Shown: positions 34,818 through 44,798, counted from the first letter of the stretch. The stretch is 64,000 nt of DNA from Bacteroidota bacterium (GCA_023251455.1 JAHEYT010000038.1:41661-105660); one strand, 5' to 3'. Notes: generated by a model from the sequence alone, not told the origin. Numbers and translations: made by a program.

Positions 34818-35753
34818 CTAGTAGGACGTCCAATTTAGATTCGAAATATTAATTGTAATTTTTTTGTTTCGAGTGTATCTGTAATACAATCCTGAGAAAT
34901 AAATAGAAAAAGTTTTTTTTAGGTTAATATCTCTTCCACTAACATACTTTAGTGCTATTTTGCATAATGAATAAAAAAATGAAAGAAAGAATAAATCATT
35001 CGAATGAATTATCTTGTAATAAATATGTCCTCCATATATTCTTGTTTCATTTTCAGAAAATTCACCAAAGTATTTAATTCTTCCTTTAATTTTCCACTGT
35101 TTCACATTCCATTTATTGGGATGAAAGTAATAAGCGTTGTTAATTATTTTTAATTTAAAGCCCGATTTCTTTGCACGCATACAATAATCAAAATCCTCCA
35201 TCCCAACAAAATAGTGACTATAATCATAAACACCTATTTTGTTTATTACCTCTTTATTTATAAAAAGCCCAGCGGTACCTGCAATATCTGCTTCTGTTTT
35301 ATTACCACTTATTTCGATAGGTACCCAATTATCATTTTCATCAACTCGTCCTGAAAATACTTTAATTCTTTCACTATCTTCTCCAATAACGGAAGGCGCC
35401 AGTATATTCTCCTTATCTATCAAATGTATTAAAGAAGAAAGGCATTCCTTTTGTGGATAACCATCTTGATCATGGAGCCAGATCCACTCGGCTCCTAACT
35501 CATATGCTTTTTGCATTCCAAGTGCAAAACCTTTTGCACTTCCTTCATTCTTAAAGTTTCTTAAATAATAGACCTTAGCCTTGTTCTTAATCGCAAACTG
35601 TTGACATAGCTGTTGTATTACTTGAAAATTAGTTATGCTATTATCGATACAAACAATAGGTGAGCAATTTCTCTCCTGCAGTAATATGTATTCTAATAAT
35701 TTCTTGATATCACTTATGTTTTCAAAAGCAACTATTACATTTATTAAAATCAT
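34818..35753 (-). CDS. GT2-family glycosyltransferase (rhamnosyl/galactofuranosyl type)
   Basis: GT-A segments are visible: CIDNSITN for the nucleotide site, WIWLHDQDGYPQ as the DxD-type metal site and YFVGMEDFDYCMRAKKSGFKL for acceptor handling. The HDQDGYP form is typical of GT2 enzymes acting as rhamnosyl- or galactofuranosyltransferases. A short hydrophobic C-terminal part (FFLSFFYSLCKIALKYVSG) may attach it to the membrane. It follows the CotH-like gene and precedes the flippase in reading order, with intergenic gaps of about 150 bases on each side. Confidence 0.88.
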   Translation of the reverse strand: MILINVIVAFENISDIKKLLEYILLQERNCSPIVCIDNSITNFQVIQQLCQQFAIKNKAKVYYLRNFKNEGSAKGFALGMQKAYELGAEWIWLHDQDGYPQKECLSSLIHLIDKENILAPSVIGEDSERIKVFSGRVDENDNWVPIEISGNKTEADIAGTAGLFINKEVINKIGVYDYSHYFVGMEDFDYCMRAKKSGFKLKIINNAYYFHPNKWNVKQWKIKGRIKYFGEFSENETRIYGGHIYYKIIHSNDLFFLSFFYSLCKIALKYVSGRDINLKKTFSIYFSGLYYRYTRNKKITINISNLNWTSY

Positions 35754-35910
35754 ATGTTTTACTTTTCTGTTATAGGTATATGGCTTTGTCGTCCTGTAAG
35801 CAGATTCCTTTAAATTAGTATTGGAATATTTTATTAAGACAGATTTGTGTTTGTTGTACTATTTGTAGAGATTAGAAAATGGTATAATAATTAGTCCTAT
35901 TTTTAGCTAT

Positions 35911-37419
35911 TTATTCTATAACAGGTGGAAGTACATTAAACTTTGAAAATTGTTCTGCTCCCAGCAAAACGTATGTTATGTTAATATTTGCTTCCTCCAT
36001 ATTAGCTTTTTGAGGCAATATGATTATCTTATACTCAATCTTTGAGTTTTTTCGATTTGGCTGCAATATAATTTCTTCTTGAATCTTTATGTCCTCATCA
36101 TTACATTCAATTGATTTTAGCATTAGTGGAAATATACTAAGGCTTCTAATATGTAATTGTCGTGTCCCATCCTTTGCAATAGTTTGAAATGCTTTAATAG
36201 GTCTTTCCGGATTTAATTTCTTTAAGATAGCTTCTTGGTTCCTGTATAAATCGTACTTTTTAAAAGTGTAAAGCGGATAATCTTTGTAAAGTATGTTTAA
36301 ATTCTGTTGCATCTCCGCAGATATTTCTTCAAAAAACTCATCGAGATAATGGTGACTGGATAATTTTGAAAGCGCGTTGTAATATTCTTGAATAAAAACC
36401 TCATTCGTGAATATTTTTTTATGGAACCAGCTATTTAATGGATTATTTGGCATACAGGAATCATTTACCATTTCAATAGAAATCTCTTTATTTTCTTTAA
36501 AATAGTCATTCCATTCCCTCCCAATAGGTTCAATTTTTTGTTTGTCAGGATTAAAATAAAAATGCAAATTATTATTATACAATTGATGATATCCTTTTAC
36601 TAAATCGGTGATAGCATACCATTTAGCTATTTTTTCAATGTCAAATACTTCATCTATTGTTAACTTATCCTCGATGAATGCATCATATTTCTCATATAAT
36701 GAGGAAAGATGATTTTTCCTTTTCAATGAGGAGTAAATTTGTTTTTCGCTAAATATTTTTAAGTCGTGTTCAGTATCTTTTATTTTAAAGATTACTCCCT
36801 CAGGAAGGTGGTTGTTTTCAAAAATTGTATCGTCAAAATATTCCTCTAATTGGTATATTCCTTTATTTTTGTCATTTACAGTAACTTGAACATATTTAGT
36901 TCTAAGGTGAATGAGATTTTCTTTTTCTTCCAATTTATGGCAAATCCATTCAAGAATAAAACTCCGGGTCAATGGTTGCTGAAGTGCAAATTCATCTAAC
37001 CCCATCATTTTTTCATCACCTTTTATATTTATTCGAAAAGAAATTTTACTATCGGCAAAATGATCAGGCCAGTCGCCTTTTAGACTAGCTTTTCCTTTGA
37101 ATTTTTTATTGTTATAGTATATTTTAACTGGAACCTCAACATTATGATCTGAAAATAACATTCCCCGATTTAGTGCAATTGCCCTATCATTCATTAACAT
37201 CCCATAATTTTTTTCAGTAAATTCAAGATTAATTTTTTCAGGGTTACTAAATACGCCATTTGCAAAATCCTTTGGTAAGTCAATGTTTTTATTAATCAAT
37301 TCTTTTAGCGTACTTTTTGCAATAGAAGCAATTTTATATTTATTAACATAGTATCCTGTAAGAAAAATTATAATTGAACTTATTAATATTATACAGATTT
37401 TTAAATATCGCTTTTTCAT
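35911..37419 (-). CDS. CotH-kinase family protein, membrane-anchored
   Basis: A basic N-terminus and one hydrophobic helix (ICIILISSIIIFLTGYYV) anchor it, with the rest outside the cytoplasm. The CotH kinase-like domain covers about 60-390: KGDWPDHF, SFRINIKGD, FALQQPLTRSFILEW, QLEEYFDD, and the DLVKGYHQLYNNNLHFYFNPD and REWNDYF stretches that correspond to the catalytic and metal-binding loops. CotH phosphorylates spore-coat proteins; relatives in capsule loci have unknown targets. The longest frame starts at TTG 37428; I use the ATG at 37419. A role in modifying surface glycan or a partner protein is inference. Confidence 0.8.
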   Translation of the reverse strand: MKKRYLKICIILISSIIIFLTGYYVNKYKIASIAKSTLKELINKNIDLPKDFANGVFSNPEKINLEFTEKNYGMLMNDRAIALNRGMLFSDHNVEVPVKIYYNNKKFKGKASLKGDWPDHFADSKISFRINIKGDEKMMGLDEFALQQPLTRSFILEWICHKLEEKENLIHLRTKYVQVTVNDKNKGIYQLEEYFDDTIFENNHLPEGVIFKIKDTEHDLKIFSEKQIYSSLKRKNHLSSLYEKYDAFIEDKLTIDEVFDIEKIAKWYAITDLVKGYHQLYNNNLHFYFNPDKQKIEPIGREWNDYFKENKEISIEMVNDSCMPNNPLNSWFHKKIFTNEVFIQEYYNALSKLSSHHYLDEFFEEISAEMQQNLNILYKDYPLYTFKKYDLYRNQEAILKKLNPERPIKAFQTIAKDGTRQLHIRSLSIFPLMLKSIECNDEDIKIQEEIILQPNRKNSKIEYKIIILPQKANMEEANINITYVLLGAEQFSKFNVLPPVIE

Positions 37420-37558
37420 AATAATCAATAAATTAAGTGAATAAATTGCTGATTATAATATATTGCCAACAATTTAATTTACAGATTATCAATAATATGT
37501 GTTTGTAATAGTTTATTCTAACCTTAGAAATAAGTATTTTAAGATAAGTAGCTGAACT

Positions 37559-37687
37559 ATGTCTTATCGTTTGATTCCGGATATCAACGAACTTAAATTA
37601 AAGCGATATCTCAATTTATCCGCATTGTATATAAATACGACTAAACATATTCTTGAAGAACTAATAATCCAGATAATTTCGGAATAA
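37559..37687 (+). CDS. possible small plus-strand gene (42 aa)
   Basis: An ATG-to-TAA frame opposite to the locus direction encodes a 42-residue peptide starting MSYRLIPDINELKLKRYLNL. Codon use looks protein-like and the peptide is predicted helical. No clear ribosome binding site precedes it, and I recognise no family. It sits in the 298-base gap between the dehydrogenase and CotH-like genes, where a minus-strand leader is expected, so it may be chance. Confidence 0.25.
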   Translation: MSYRLIPDINELKLKRYLNLSALYINTTKHILEELIIQIISE

Positions 37688-37717
37688 ATGAAATCAACAT
37701 TAAACTTCTAATTTCTC

Positions 37718-39028
37718 TTAAAGTTTGAAGATATTCTTCGATGCCATCCTAAATCCATTTCTTAAATCAACAATTAGTTGGGAATGTTCCTCAATCATAG
37801 CATAATTGAAAAAGCTATGATTTGTTGCCAGTACCACACAATCTGAATTTTTCATTTCTTCCAGAAGCTCGCGAACTGACTGTAATTGGTTGCCTTCTGG
37901 AGTTTTTACTGAAGGTATATATGGATCGTAATAACTTACCACTCCTCCCTTCTTAATTACCAGATCCATGATATGTAGCGCTGGAGATTCACGTGCGTCA
38001 TCGATATTGGGCTTATAGGCAACACCCAAGAAAAGAATTTTACTTCCGTTCACAGATTTTTTGTGTTTATTAAGTGCTGTAGCAATTTTAATAGACATAT
38101 AGTTGGGCATCCGCATATTGATATGTCCGGCAGCATGAATCATGCTTAAATCGAAGTCATATTTTTTTGCAATGTGTTCGAGGTAAAACGGATCAAGTGG
38201 AATACAGTGTCCTCCAATTCCTGGTCCCGGATAAAAGGCCTGAAATCCAAAAGGTTTGGTTTTTGCAGCTTCGATCACTTCCCAAATATCAATTCCCATT
38301 TTGTTGGATAAAAGGGCAAGTTCATTGATAAGACTAATGTTAACTAGCCGGTAAGTGTTTTCTAATATTTTAACCATTTCAGCTACTTTTGGAGAACTTA
38401 CCAAATGGATTTTATCAATGGCTTTAGCGTAAATGCGCTCTCCGATTTCAAGACCTTCTTTAGTGATCGCTCCCAATACTTTAGGTGTATTTTTAGTGTG
38501 AAAATTTGCATTGCCCGGATCGACACGCTCAGGCGAATAAGCCAACCAAAAATCATCGCCATGCTTAAGCCCTGATTCATGCTCAATGATTGGCAGCATA
38601 AAATCTTCTGTAGTTGTTGGATAGGTGGTACTCTCTAAGCTGATAAAAGTGCCAATTTTCATGTTTTGACCAATTGCAATACAAGCCGATTCGATGTAAC
38701 TCATGTCTGGCTTACGAAATTTATCAAGTGGTGTCGGTACACAAATAAGCAGGACATCACATTCCTTTATCCTCGAGAAATCGGTGGTTGCCTGAAGTTT
38801 AATGTTATCGACAACTTCACGAAGAACAATGTCGCGAATATCTTTTATGTAATTATCGCCGCGATTGATTTTTTCAACCTTCTCAGGCGATTTATCGAAG
38901 CCGATTACTTTCACTCCGGCTTGCGCAAACCCAACAGCCAAAGGTAACCCAACATAACCTAAGCCGATTATACCAACAACTTCAGTATTGTCTGTAATTT
39001 TTTCGAGAAGTAATGAAACATTATTCAT
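37718..39028 (-). CDS. UDP-sugar 6-dehydrogenase (WbpA/TviB type)
   Basis: It has the three-domain layout of nucleotide-sugar dehydrogenases: an NAD-binding GLGYVGLPLA near residue 21, a middle domain with the family stretch EMVKILENTYRLVNISLINE, the catalytic Cys in PGPGIGGHCIPLDP and a C-terminal VAYKPNIDDARESPAL. The IGGHCIPLDP form is that of UDP-N-acetylhexosamine dehydrogenases rather than UDP-glucose dehydrogenase. It oxidises C6 of a UDP-HexNAc to a uronic acid, so the polymer probably contains an N-acetylhexosaminuronic acid whose carboxylate could be amidated. Confidence 0.92.
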   Translation of the reverse strand: MNNVSLLLEKITDNTEVVGIIGLGYVGLPLAVGFAQAGVKVIGFDKSPEKVEKINRGDNYIKDIRDIVLREVVDNIKLQATTDFSRIKECDVLLICVPTPLDKFRKPDMSYIESACIAIGQNMKIGTFISLESTTYPTTTEDFMLPIIEHESGLKHGDDFWLAYSPERVDPGNANFHTKNTPKVLGAITKEGLEIGERIYAKAIDKIHLVSSPKVAEMVKILENTYRLVNISLINELALLSNKMGIDIWEVIEAAKTKPFGFQAFYPGPGIGGHCIPLDPFYLEHIAKKYDFDLSMIHAAGHINMRMPNYMSIKIATALNKHKKSVNGSKILFLGVAYKPNIDDARESPALHIMDLVIKKGGVVSYYDPYIPSVKTPEGNQLQSVRELLEEMKNSDCVVLATNHSFFNYAMIEEHSQLIVDLRNGFRMASKNIFKL

Positions 39029-39125
39029 AATGGAAATAAAGAATTATAAGTTGAATTTGATCCGATTTTATGGTGCCTTTATTAAAAAATACTTTACTGC
39101 TGATTTTCTTGGTCAAGCTATCAAT

Positions 39126-39536
39126 TTATTTCCACCAAGATTTTTTAATTATTTCCTGAGGCATTTCTTCTTCTGGGCAAATCACTTTATAGATTTCTTC
39201 CCATGATGGGACACCACCTAAGTTGCGATCGTCAATATAGATATCGGCCAATATTTTACGGCTATCATTTTCGTCCCATACTTCTTCCGGATAATTTTTA
39301 TTGACCGCATAAAATTCGATACCATTTGAAAGACAGAATGTTACAGCATCGTCGAGTTTTTGACCAGCCCGATGGCTCCATAGAATTAAACGGTGACCTT
39401 TTGCCTGAAGCTTGCTGAGAGTTTCGAAAGCTAAAGGGCGTACACGTCCGATTGACGGATAGCGATGTTCGACAATGGTTCCATCGAAATCAACGGCAAT
39501 TATTAGCGAACGCCTGAAGGATGTTCTAAAGTCCAT
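39126..39536 (-). CDS. small HAD-superfamily phosphatase (BT0820-like)
   Basis: A 136-residue minimal HAD protein: DFDGTIV at 16-22 contains the nucleophile and acid Asp pair, ILWSHRAG the motif II Ser, and DIYIDDRN the metal-binding acids. It has no cap domain. It matches the short BT0820-type group known structurally from Bacteroides and often found in capsule loci. It probably dephosphorylates a sugar phosphate or nucleotide-sugar precursor. It lies 97 bases before the dehydrogenase and 65 after the Wzc-like gene in reading order. Confidence 0.85.
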   Translation of the reverse strand: MDFRTSFRRSLIIAVDFDGTIVEHRYPSIGRVRPLAFETLSKLQAKGHRLILWSHRAGQKLDDAVTFCLSNGIEFYAVNKNYPEEVWDENDSRKILADIYIDDRNLGGVPSWEEIYKVICPEEEMPQEIIKKSWWK

Positions 39537-39601
39537 GTTTGTGATAATCGAATCAGGGATTGAAGTGCTGGTTGAATGGATGAATTGTTGTATTAATCTG
39601 A

Positions 39602-42010
39602 TTACGCTGTTGTCTTATTTTTCTTTTTCCAGCGATGCTTTTTCCCTTCTTCTTCCTCAGAATAATAACTTCTTTGGTCGGCTTCGTATTGGTAATACTT
39701 ATAATAGGAATTGCCGAAAGAATTTGGCTTGATGTCGTTTACAATCATAGTAATGTTTTCGATGGTCTTCTGATTTGCATACTGATTGATCATTTCGATC
39801 TCATGTTTACGTGAAAATCCGTATCGAAGGATAAATATATTCAGGTCGGACAAATGGCTTACGATATGACCATCAGTAACCATTGCTGTAGGTGCGTTGT
39901 CAATGATGACGTAATCGAACCTAGAACGAAGTGAATCAATCAAGGTTTTCATCTCCGGTTTACCCAATATTTCAGCAGGATTAGGGGGTATTGGACCTGA
40001 AGGTAAAATCGAAAGATTTTCAACTGGAGTAGGTAAAATAATTTGATCAATTGAATCAACTCCAATGAGGTAGTTGCTTAGACCGTTTTCGTTCGGGAGG
40101 TTAAAGATTTTATGTAGTCTTGGTTTTCGCATATCGGCACCAATGATCAAGACTTTTTTATTATTCATTGCAAAAATAGTTGCCAGGTTAACCGAGGAGA
40201 ATGATTTGCCTTCACCCGGGTTGGTGGAGTGAATGGATAATACCTTTCCCCAAGGACCTGATAACATAAATTGTAGATTGGTTCGTAATGCCCTAAAGGA
40301 TTCGGCAATATTCGATTTTGGATTTTCATGAACAACCAAATCGGATTTTGTTTGACTGTGCATTATATGACCTAAAATTGGAATACTTGTGTTTCTCTCC
40401 AAATCCTGCTGGGTTCTGATGTGGTCATCAAAAAAATTAAAAAGGAGGAGAAGTGCGATAGGTAGTCCGGTGCCCAAAACAAATCCAAGGCCCAGTAAAA
40501 CTTGCGAACTAAGCCCAAGTAGTTTTGCCGTTTCTGGTCGGGCAACATCAATCACCTGCACATCAGGCGTGGTTGATGCAAGGGAAATGTTTGTTTCTGC
40601 CCGTTTCTGAAGCAAGAAAGTGTATATTTCATTTGTCAAATTAAATTGACGTTGGATATTGACCATTTTTTGTTCTTTCATAGGCAGCTTATTCAGCTGA
40701 AAACTGATTTTGTCTTGTCGTTCCCTCTGGCTGTTGATATTTGCAGTGGCATTATCAATCAGATTCCGGAGATTTTCGTTTAACTGATTGCGCACCTGAT
40801 TCAATTCTTTATCAATCATGACCAATGTTGGATTGTTTTCCTTGGCGCTGAAAGATAGTACCTGACGACGGTTGTATAATTCGCCCAGCTTAAGTACCAA
40901 TGCATTTAGCGAAACATCCTGTATGCCAACCACTGATGGAGATACCAGCTGTTTGAGATCACTGGTATTGTTCAAATATTTTAGTAGATTTTGAAAATAG
41001 TCCAATTGCATTTGACTTTTCGCCTGTTCCGATTCAATCTCTTTAAGATTATCCATCACCAACTTGCCTTCTGCTCCCAAATCGATAATGTTATTTTGCG
41101 AGCGGAAATTGGTGAACTTTGTTCCTGCAGAATTCAACGAATCAGAAATACCTGCCAATTGAGTATTAATAAAATCAAGTGAGCGACGTTGCGCTTCGCT
41201 TTGGAAATTCATTTTGCCCTCAATATACACCTTGATCACCTCATTCAAAAAATCACCATCTCTGTAAGGCTCCTCACCTTCAATGGAGCACTCAATTATA
41301 TCCCCTTTCTTATCTTTCAAAGTTGCAGTGAGCTTTTTCTGATAGGCTAAAGTGGCATCATTCAAATCGTTAAACACAAAATAATATCGGCCTGTAATTG
41401 CCTGGAAATTGTCTACCTTTTTGAGCAAAGTAAAATTGAAATTTTTATTTATAAATGGACGGCCGAAAGTTCCTGATCCCTCCAGTTTTATGTCCGTAAT
41501 TCGATGATCCATTTCAATTTGGCCATCGACTGATATCTTGTAATTGTCATTAGACGTAGGTGTAATATAGATTGCAATACCTTTTGGATTAATGTAATTT
41601 TGTGCTTCCTGTACATCAAAAGGTTCCTGCTTGTAAATGTCTCTCCAGATAAAAAGATCTTTGGAGTACCAGCTAGTTCTCCAATTCAGGTTTAAAAGAG
41701 CCTGATTAATATTATAATAGGATTTTATAATTTCAACCTGATTGTATATGTTGTTTTTAGGTACATCTACAATGCCCTGAAATATACTTTTCATGTTTAG
41801 TGCATCTGACTTTTCCGGAACTAGAACAGATGTGCTAATCTGGTATTTTGGTTTAGTTATTTTGATGTATCCAAACGCCAATATTATTCCCAAAATACCA
41901 AAAAGGGCTAGCCAATGCCAATTACGACGTATCTGATAGATGATTTTTTTTACATCAAATCCTTCCTCTTGATTACCTATTTCTGCGAAATTTATTTGAT
42001 TCTCGTTCAT
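39602..42010 (-). CDS. Wzc-like chain-length determinant and BY tyrosine kinase
   Basis: Membrane helices near residues 34-52 and 505-530 bracket a periplasmic Wzz/GNVR region with coiled coils. The cytoplasmic kinase follows: Walker A STNPGEGKS near residue 600, Walker A' LIIGADMRKPRLH and Walker B VIIDNAP. The C-terminus has the Tyr cluster needed for trans-autophosphorylation (SYYKYYQYEADQRSYYS). It controls polymer length and export together with the Wza-like lipoprotein encoded 412 bases upstream. No cognate tyrosine phosphatase of PHP or low-molecular-weight type is seen here. Confidence 0.95.
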   Translation of the reverse strand: MNENQINFAEIGNQEEGFDVKKIIYQIRRNWHWLALFGILGIILAFGYIKITKPKYQISTSVLVPEKSDALNMKSIFQGIVDVPKNNIYNQVEIIKSYYNINQALLNLNWRTSWYSKDLFIWRDIYKQEPFDVQEAQNYINPKGIAIYITPTSNDNYKISVDGQIEMDHRITDIKLEGSGTFGRPFINKNFNFTLLKKVDNFQAITGRYYFVFNDLNDATLAYQKKLTATLKDKKGDIIECSIEGEEPYRDGDFLNEVIKVYIEGKMNFQSEAQRRSLDFINTQLAGISDSLNSAGTKFTNFRSQNNIIDLGAEGKLVMDNLKEIESEQAKSQMQLDYFQNLLKYLNNTSDLKQLVSPSVVGIQDVSLNALVLKLGELYNRRQVLSFSAKENNPTLVMIDKELNQVRNQLNENLRNLIDNATANINSQRERQDKISFQLNKLPMKEQKMVNIQRQFNLTNEIYTFLLQKRAETNISLASTTPDVQVIDVARPETAKLLGLSSQVLLGLGFVLGTGLPIALLLLFNFFDDHIRTQQDLERNTSIPILGHIMHSQTKSDLVVHENPKSNIAESFRALRTNLQFMLSGPWGKVLSIHSTNPGEGKSFSSVNLATIFAMNNKKVLIIGADMRKPRLHKIFNLPNENGLSNYLIGVDSIDQIILPTPVENLSILPSGPIPPNPAEILGKPEMKTLIDSLRSRFDYVIIDNAPTAMVTDGHIVSHLSDLNIFILRYGFSRKHEIEMINQYANQKTIENITMIVNDIKPNSFGNSYYKYYQYEADQRSYYSEEEEGKKHRWKKKNKTTA

Positions 42011-42422
42011 TATAAAAGTTTTTATGCAATAATTGCTTGATGGATATTTTCAGAAGATAGTTAAACAGTTTTTTGATCTGTTTATAAATTATTATTTAAT
42101 TGTTTGATGTCTAACTGCTTGAAAGGATGCAAATAAGACATTAATCAACTGGTGGATCATATTGGTAGCAAAAGAAAAATTTTCTTATGGACAGTTTCAT
42201 TAGGTAAATTTTTCTCTGTTTTTTTAATTTGAAATGAAATCAGTTAAGTTAAAAAGAAAAAAATCTTGTATTTCCTATTTTACTCACCCTAAGACCGATT
42301 AATCGGTCTTCCTTTCTTTTAACATTTAGAGTTGTAGCAGAACAACATATGTGCGATAGTTTGTAATATTATATGCGACATTATTTCATTCATACTAGTT
42401 AAGTGCTTGTGATAGTAAAAAA
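42011..42422. other. 412-base intergenic gap between export genes
   Basis: An AT-rich stretch separating the Wza-like and Wzc-like genes, unusually long for genes whose products form one complex. It holds the 20-base palindrome listed separately. I see no open frame and no clear promoter box. Confidence 0.6.
42291..42310. promoter_or_regulatory. perfect 20-base palindrome, candidate operator
   Basis: AAGACCGATT is followed immediately by its exact complement AATCGGTCTT. With no loop it suits a dimeric repressor (TetR-like spacing) better than a terminator, and no T-run follows it on the minus strand. It lies about 280 bases ahead of the Wzc-like start and 113 after the Wza-like stop. Confidence 0.55.
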
Positions 42423-43235
42423 TTACAACTTTGGAATAACAAATCCAAGTACTGCAATTAGTACCGACAGTGAAGACAAAACCAAGGAATAGGCCTGACT
42501 ATTTAGCTGAAAATTTTTGTATTTGTCAGGTTGTACAATCACAAAATCGTTAGGCTGCAGGTAAAAGGCCTCGGAGAGATAAACATTTTTAGAACTCAGA
42601 TCAAGCATGTATGTTTTTCTACCTTCGGGAACAGGTCGCACAACCATTACACTTTTAATGGTGGCGAAGTCAGTATTTCCATTGGCCAAAGCTAAAGCCT
42701 CTAAAACAGTGATTGAATTGTTGTAATTGTAATAATCTCCCGGGTCTCTGACCTCTCCGGAAACAGTAATTTTAAAATTCAATAGTTTCACTTTTACGAT
42801 GGCATCCTTCAGAAATTCATCAACCTTTTTTTGTACCACAGTTTCAATTTGTGAAAGTGGAATTCCTGATACTTTTATTTTACCTAACATCGGAAGTTTA
42901 ATGTTTTCTTCAGGATCAACTTCAAACCCATAAAGATAAGCACCACTTGGAGTAGTGTACTTTTGATAACCTTGCCCCGTGCTGTTTTCCATGTTTGATT
43001 CCGGATTGTACAATAAGTTTACTTCCGGGTTCATGGATTTAATGCTGACATATAAGATGTCACCTGTTTTCAGAATATACTCGGCAGGCAAACCACGATT
43101 GATTTCATTGTCGGATACATCTTTCAAAAAAATTAAATCCTTACTGCTACGACAGGAGAATAATGTAGCCAAGGAAAAAATTAGAAAAAGAGTTGAACTG
43201 TTTTTGATGCTTAAGTTTGATTGTAAAGCGTTCAT
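42423..43235 (-). CDS. polysaccharide export outer-membrane lipoprotein (Wza-like)
   Basis: A signal peptide ends in a lipobox (ATLFSC, Cys near residue 28), so it is a lipoprotein. The Poly_export domain follows (YILKTGDILYVSIKSMNPEV), then SLBB-type repeats (FKITVSGEVRDPGDYYNYNNSITV, EALALANG). The C-terminus ends in a hydrophobic helix (YSLVLSSLSVLIAVLGFVIP), fitting a short Bacteroidota Wza that spans the outer membrane. It forms the export channel with the Wzc-like kinase. At 270 residues it is shorter than E. coli Wza. Confidence 0.93.
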   Translation of the reverse strand: MNALQSNLSIKNSSTLFLIFSLATLFSCRSSKDLIFLKDVSDNEINRGLPAEYILKTGDILYVSIKSMNPEVNLLYNPESNMENSTGQGYQKYTTPSGAYLYGFEVDPEENIKLPMLGKIKVSGIPLSQIETVVQKKVDEFLKDAIVKVKLLNFKITVSGEVRDPGDYYNYNNSITVLEALALANGNTDFATIKSVMVVRPVPEGRKTYMLDLSSKNVYLSEAFYLQPNDFVIVQPDKYKNFQLNSQAYSLVLSSLSVLIAVLGFVIPKL

Positions 43236-43397
43236 TGATTATGTATTTAGTCTATTTATTTAAAAGGTTACTTTGATATGATAAATATATTCATTAGATA
43301 CTGAAATTCAGCTTTCCTAAAAGCTGGTAGGAAGTCCAATAAGATGTTCTGAATGTTAAATTATCATTTAATTCGAACTTTTCATCCCAATCTTTAG

Positions 43398-44798
43398 TTA
43401 TTGACCATCACCAGTAAATACAACACGTACAGTTTTTAAAAGGATGATCAGATCTAATTTTAATGACCAGGTATCGATGTATTGCATATCCATTTTCATC
43501 CATTGATCAAAAGGGATATTGTTGCGACCGGAGACCTGCCAAATGCAGGTAATGCCGGGTTTCATGCTTAATCTGCGGTTTTGCCAACGCTCGTATTGCT
43601 TCACTTCAGACGGAATTGGGGGACGTGGTCCAACAACGGCCATTTCACCTTTTAGAACATTTATAAACTGAGGCAATTCATCCAAAGATGTTTTACGCAA
43701 AAAATGACCAATCTTAGTAACTCTCGGATCATGCTTAATCTTAAAGACTGGACCTACCTGTTCATTTTGTGCTATCAGAGATTCCTTTAGACTTTCTGCA
43801 TTAACAACCATTGTTCTGAATTTGTAACACCAAAAATGTCTTCCATTAAGACCCATCCGTTTTTGTATAAAAAAGACTGGGCCTCCATCAAGTTTTATCA
43901 AAAAAGCGATAGTTAGCATAATTGGCGATAAAATGATTAGAACCAATATTGATAGCGTAAAATCAAGAATTACTTTAAATTTAAGTGCAAGGTAATTATC
44001 TGGTGTATTTCTAAAGGTTAAAAACGGCATCTGGTTTAAAAATGAGAGAGTCGATTGCATTTTTATGTAATTTAACAGTAGCGACTGCATCCGAAAGACC
44101 ACACCCACTTCAGCACAGGAATAGATGAACCGTTGAATCTCATTTTGTTCTAATGAACTCTTACAATAAAATACTTCGTCAATTGCTTTGTCATCGATTA
44201 CTTCTGAAAGATCACTGACGCAAGGTATGATGTGAAATTCTTTTCCGTATTTAGATTTAATCACCTCATCATCAGTCATGATAGCCCAAATTCTATAGCC
44301 CCAATCTTTTGTTTCAATCAAGCTGTCTATGAAATAATTCGAATCCTCATCAGCGATAATCAAAATTAATCTACTATTCAATCCCTCTCTTCGAAGGTAT
44401 TTCATTGTTGCTGATAAAATGAATTTATAAGAATATAATACGACTAAGTTTAATAACGCAAAAATGCCTAATACTAATCTGGAGACTAAATTGAGATCTA
44501 GAAAAACAATTGCAACATACAGCAGAACATTTCCAATAATTATTGCAGTTAAGTATTCGACAAATAATACTGAATACATCTTTAAACGACCAATTCGACC
44601 TAAATTAGACTGATTAAGAATCAATAACCAAAGTGGAACAATGATAAAAAGTATGATTTTATATTGAGTCAAATCACTTTGTACAGGCACAAAATATTTA
44701 TGCGTTAACCATTTTGCTCCATCAAAACATAAAATAGTCAAGATTACCTGAAAAACTACATTTAATTTTTCAAGAACTGGTTCTCTTTCCTTAAGCAT
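43398..44798 (-). CDS. polyprenyl glycosylphosphotransferase initiating repeat-unit synthesis (WbaP/WcaJ type)
   Basis: Four hydrophobic helices occupy about 15-130, a Rossmann-like region follows, then one more helix (FTLSILVLIILSPIMLTIAFLI) and the catalytic bacterial sugar transferase domain: GPVFFIQKRMGLNG, FRTMV, KTSLDELPQFINVLKGEMAVVGPRP and KPGITCIWQVSGRN. It moves a sugar-1-phosphate from UDP-sugar to undecaprenyl phosphate, the first step of repeat-unit assembly. It follows the antiterminator gene after a 299-base AT-rich gap in which I see nothing certain. Confidence 0.95.
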   Translation of the reverse strand: MLKEREPVLEKLNVVFQVILTILCFDGAKWLTHKYFVPVQSDLTQYKIILFIIVPLWLLILNQSNLGRIGRLKMYSVLFVEYLTAIIIGNVLLYVAIVFLDLNLVSRLVLGIFALLNLVVLYSYKFILSATMKYLRREGLNSRLILIIADEDSNYFIDSLIETKDWGYRIWAIMTDDEVIKSKYGKEFHIIPCVSDLSEVIDDKAIDEVFYCKSSLEQNEIQRFIYSCAEVGVVFRMQSLLLNYIKMQSTLSFLNQMPFLTFRNTPDNYLALKFKVILDFTLSILVLIILSPIMLTIAFLIKLDGGPVFFIQKRMGLNGRHFWCYKFRTMVVNAESLKESLIAQNEQVGPVFKIKHDPRVTKIGHFLRKTSLDELPQFINVLKGEMAVVGPRPPIPSEVKQYERWQNRRLSMKPGITCIWQVSGRNNIPFDQWMKMDMQYIDTWSLKLDLIILLKTVRVVFTGDGQ

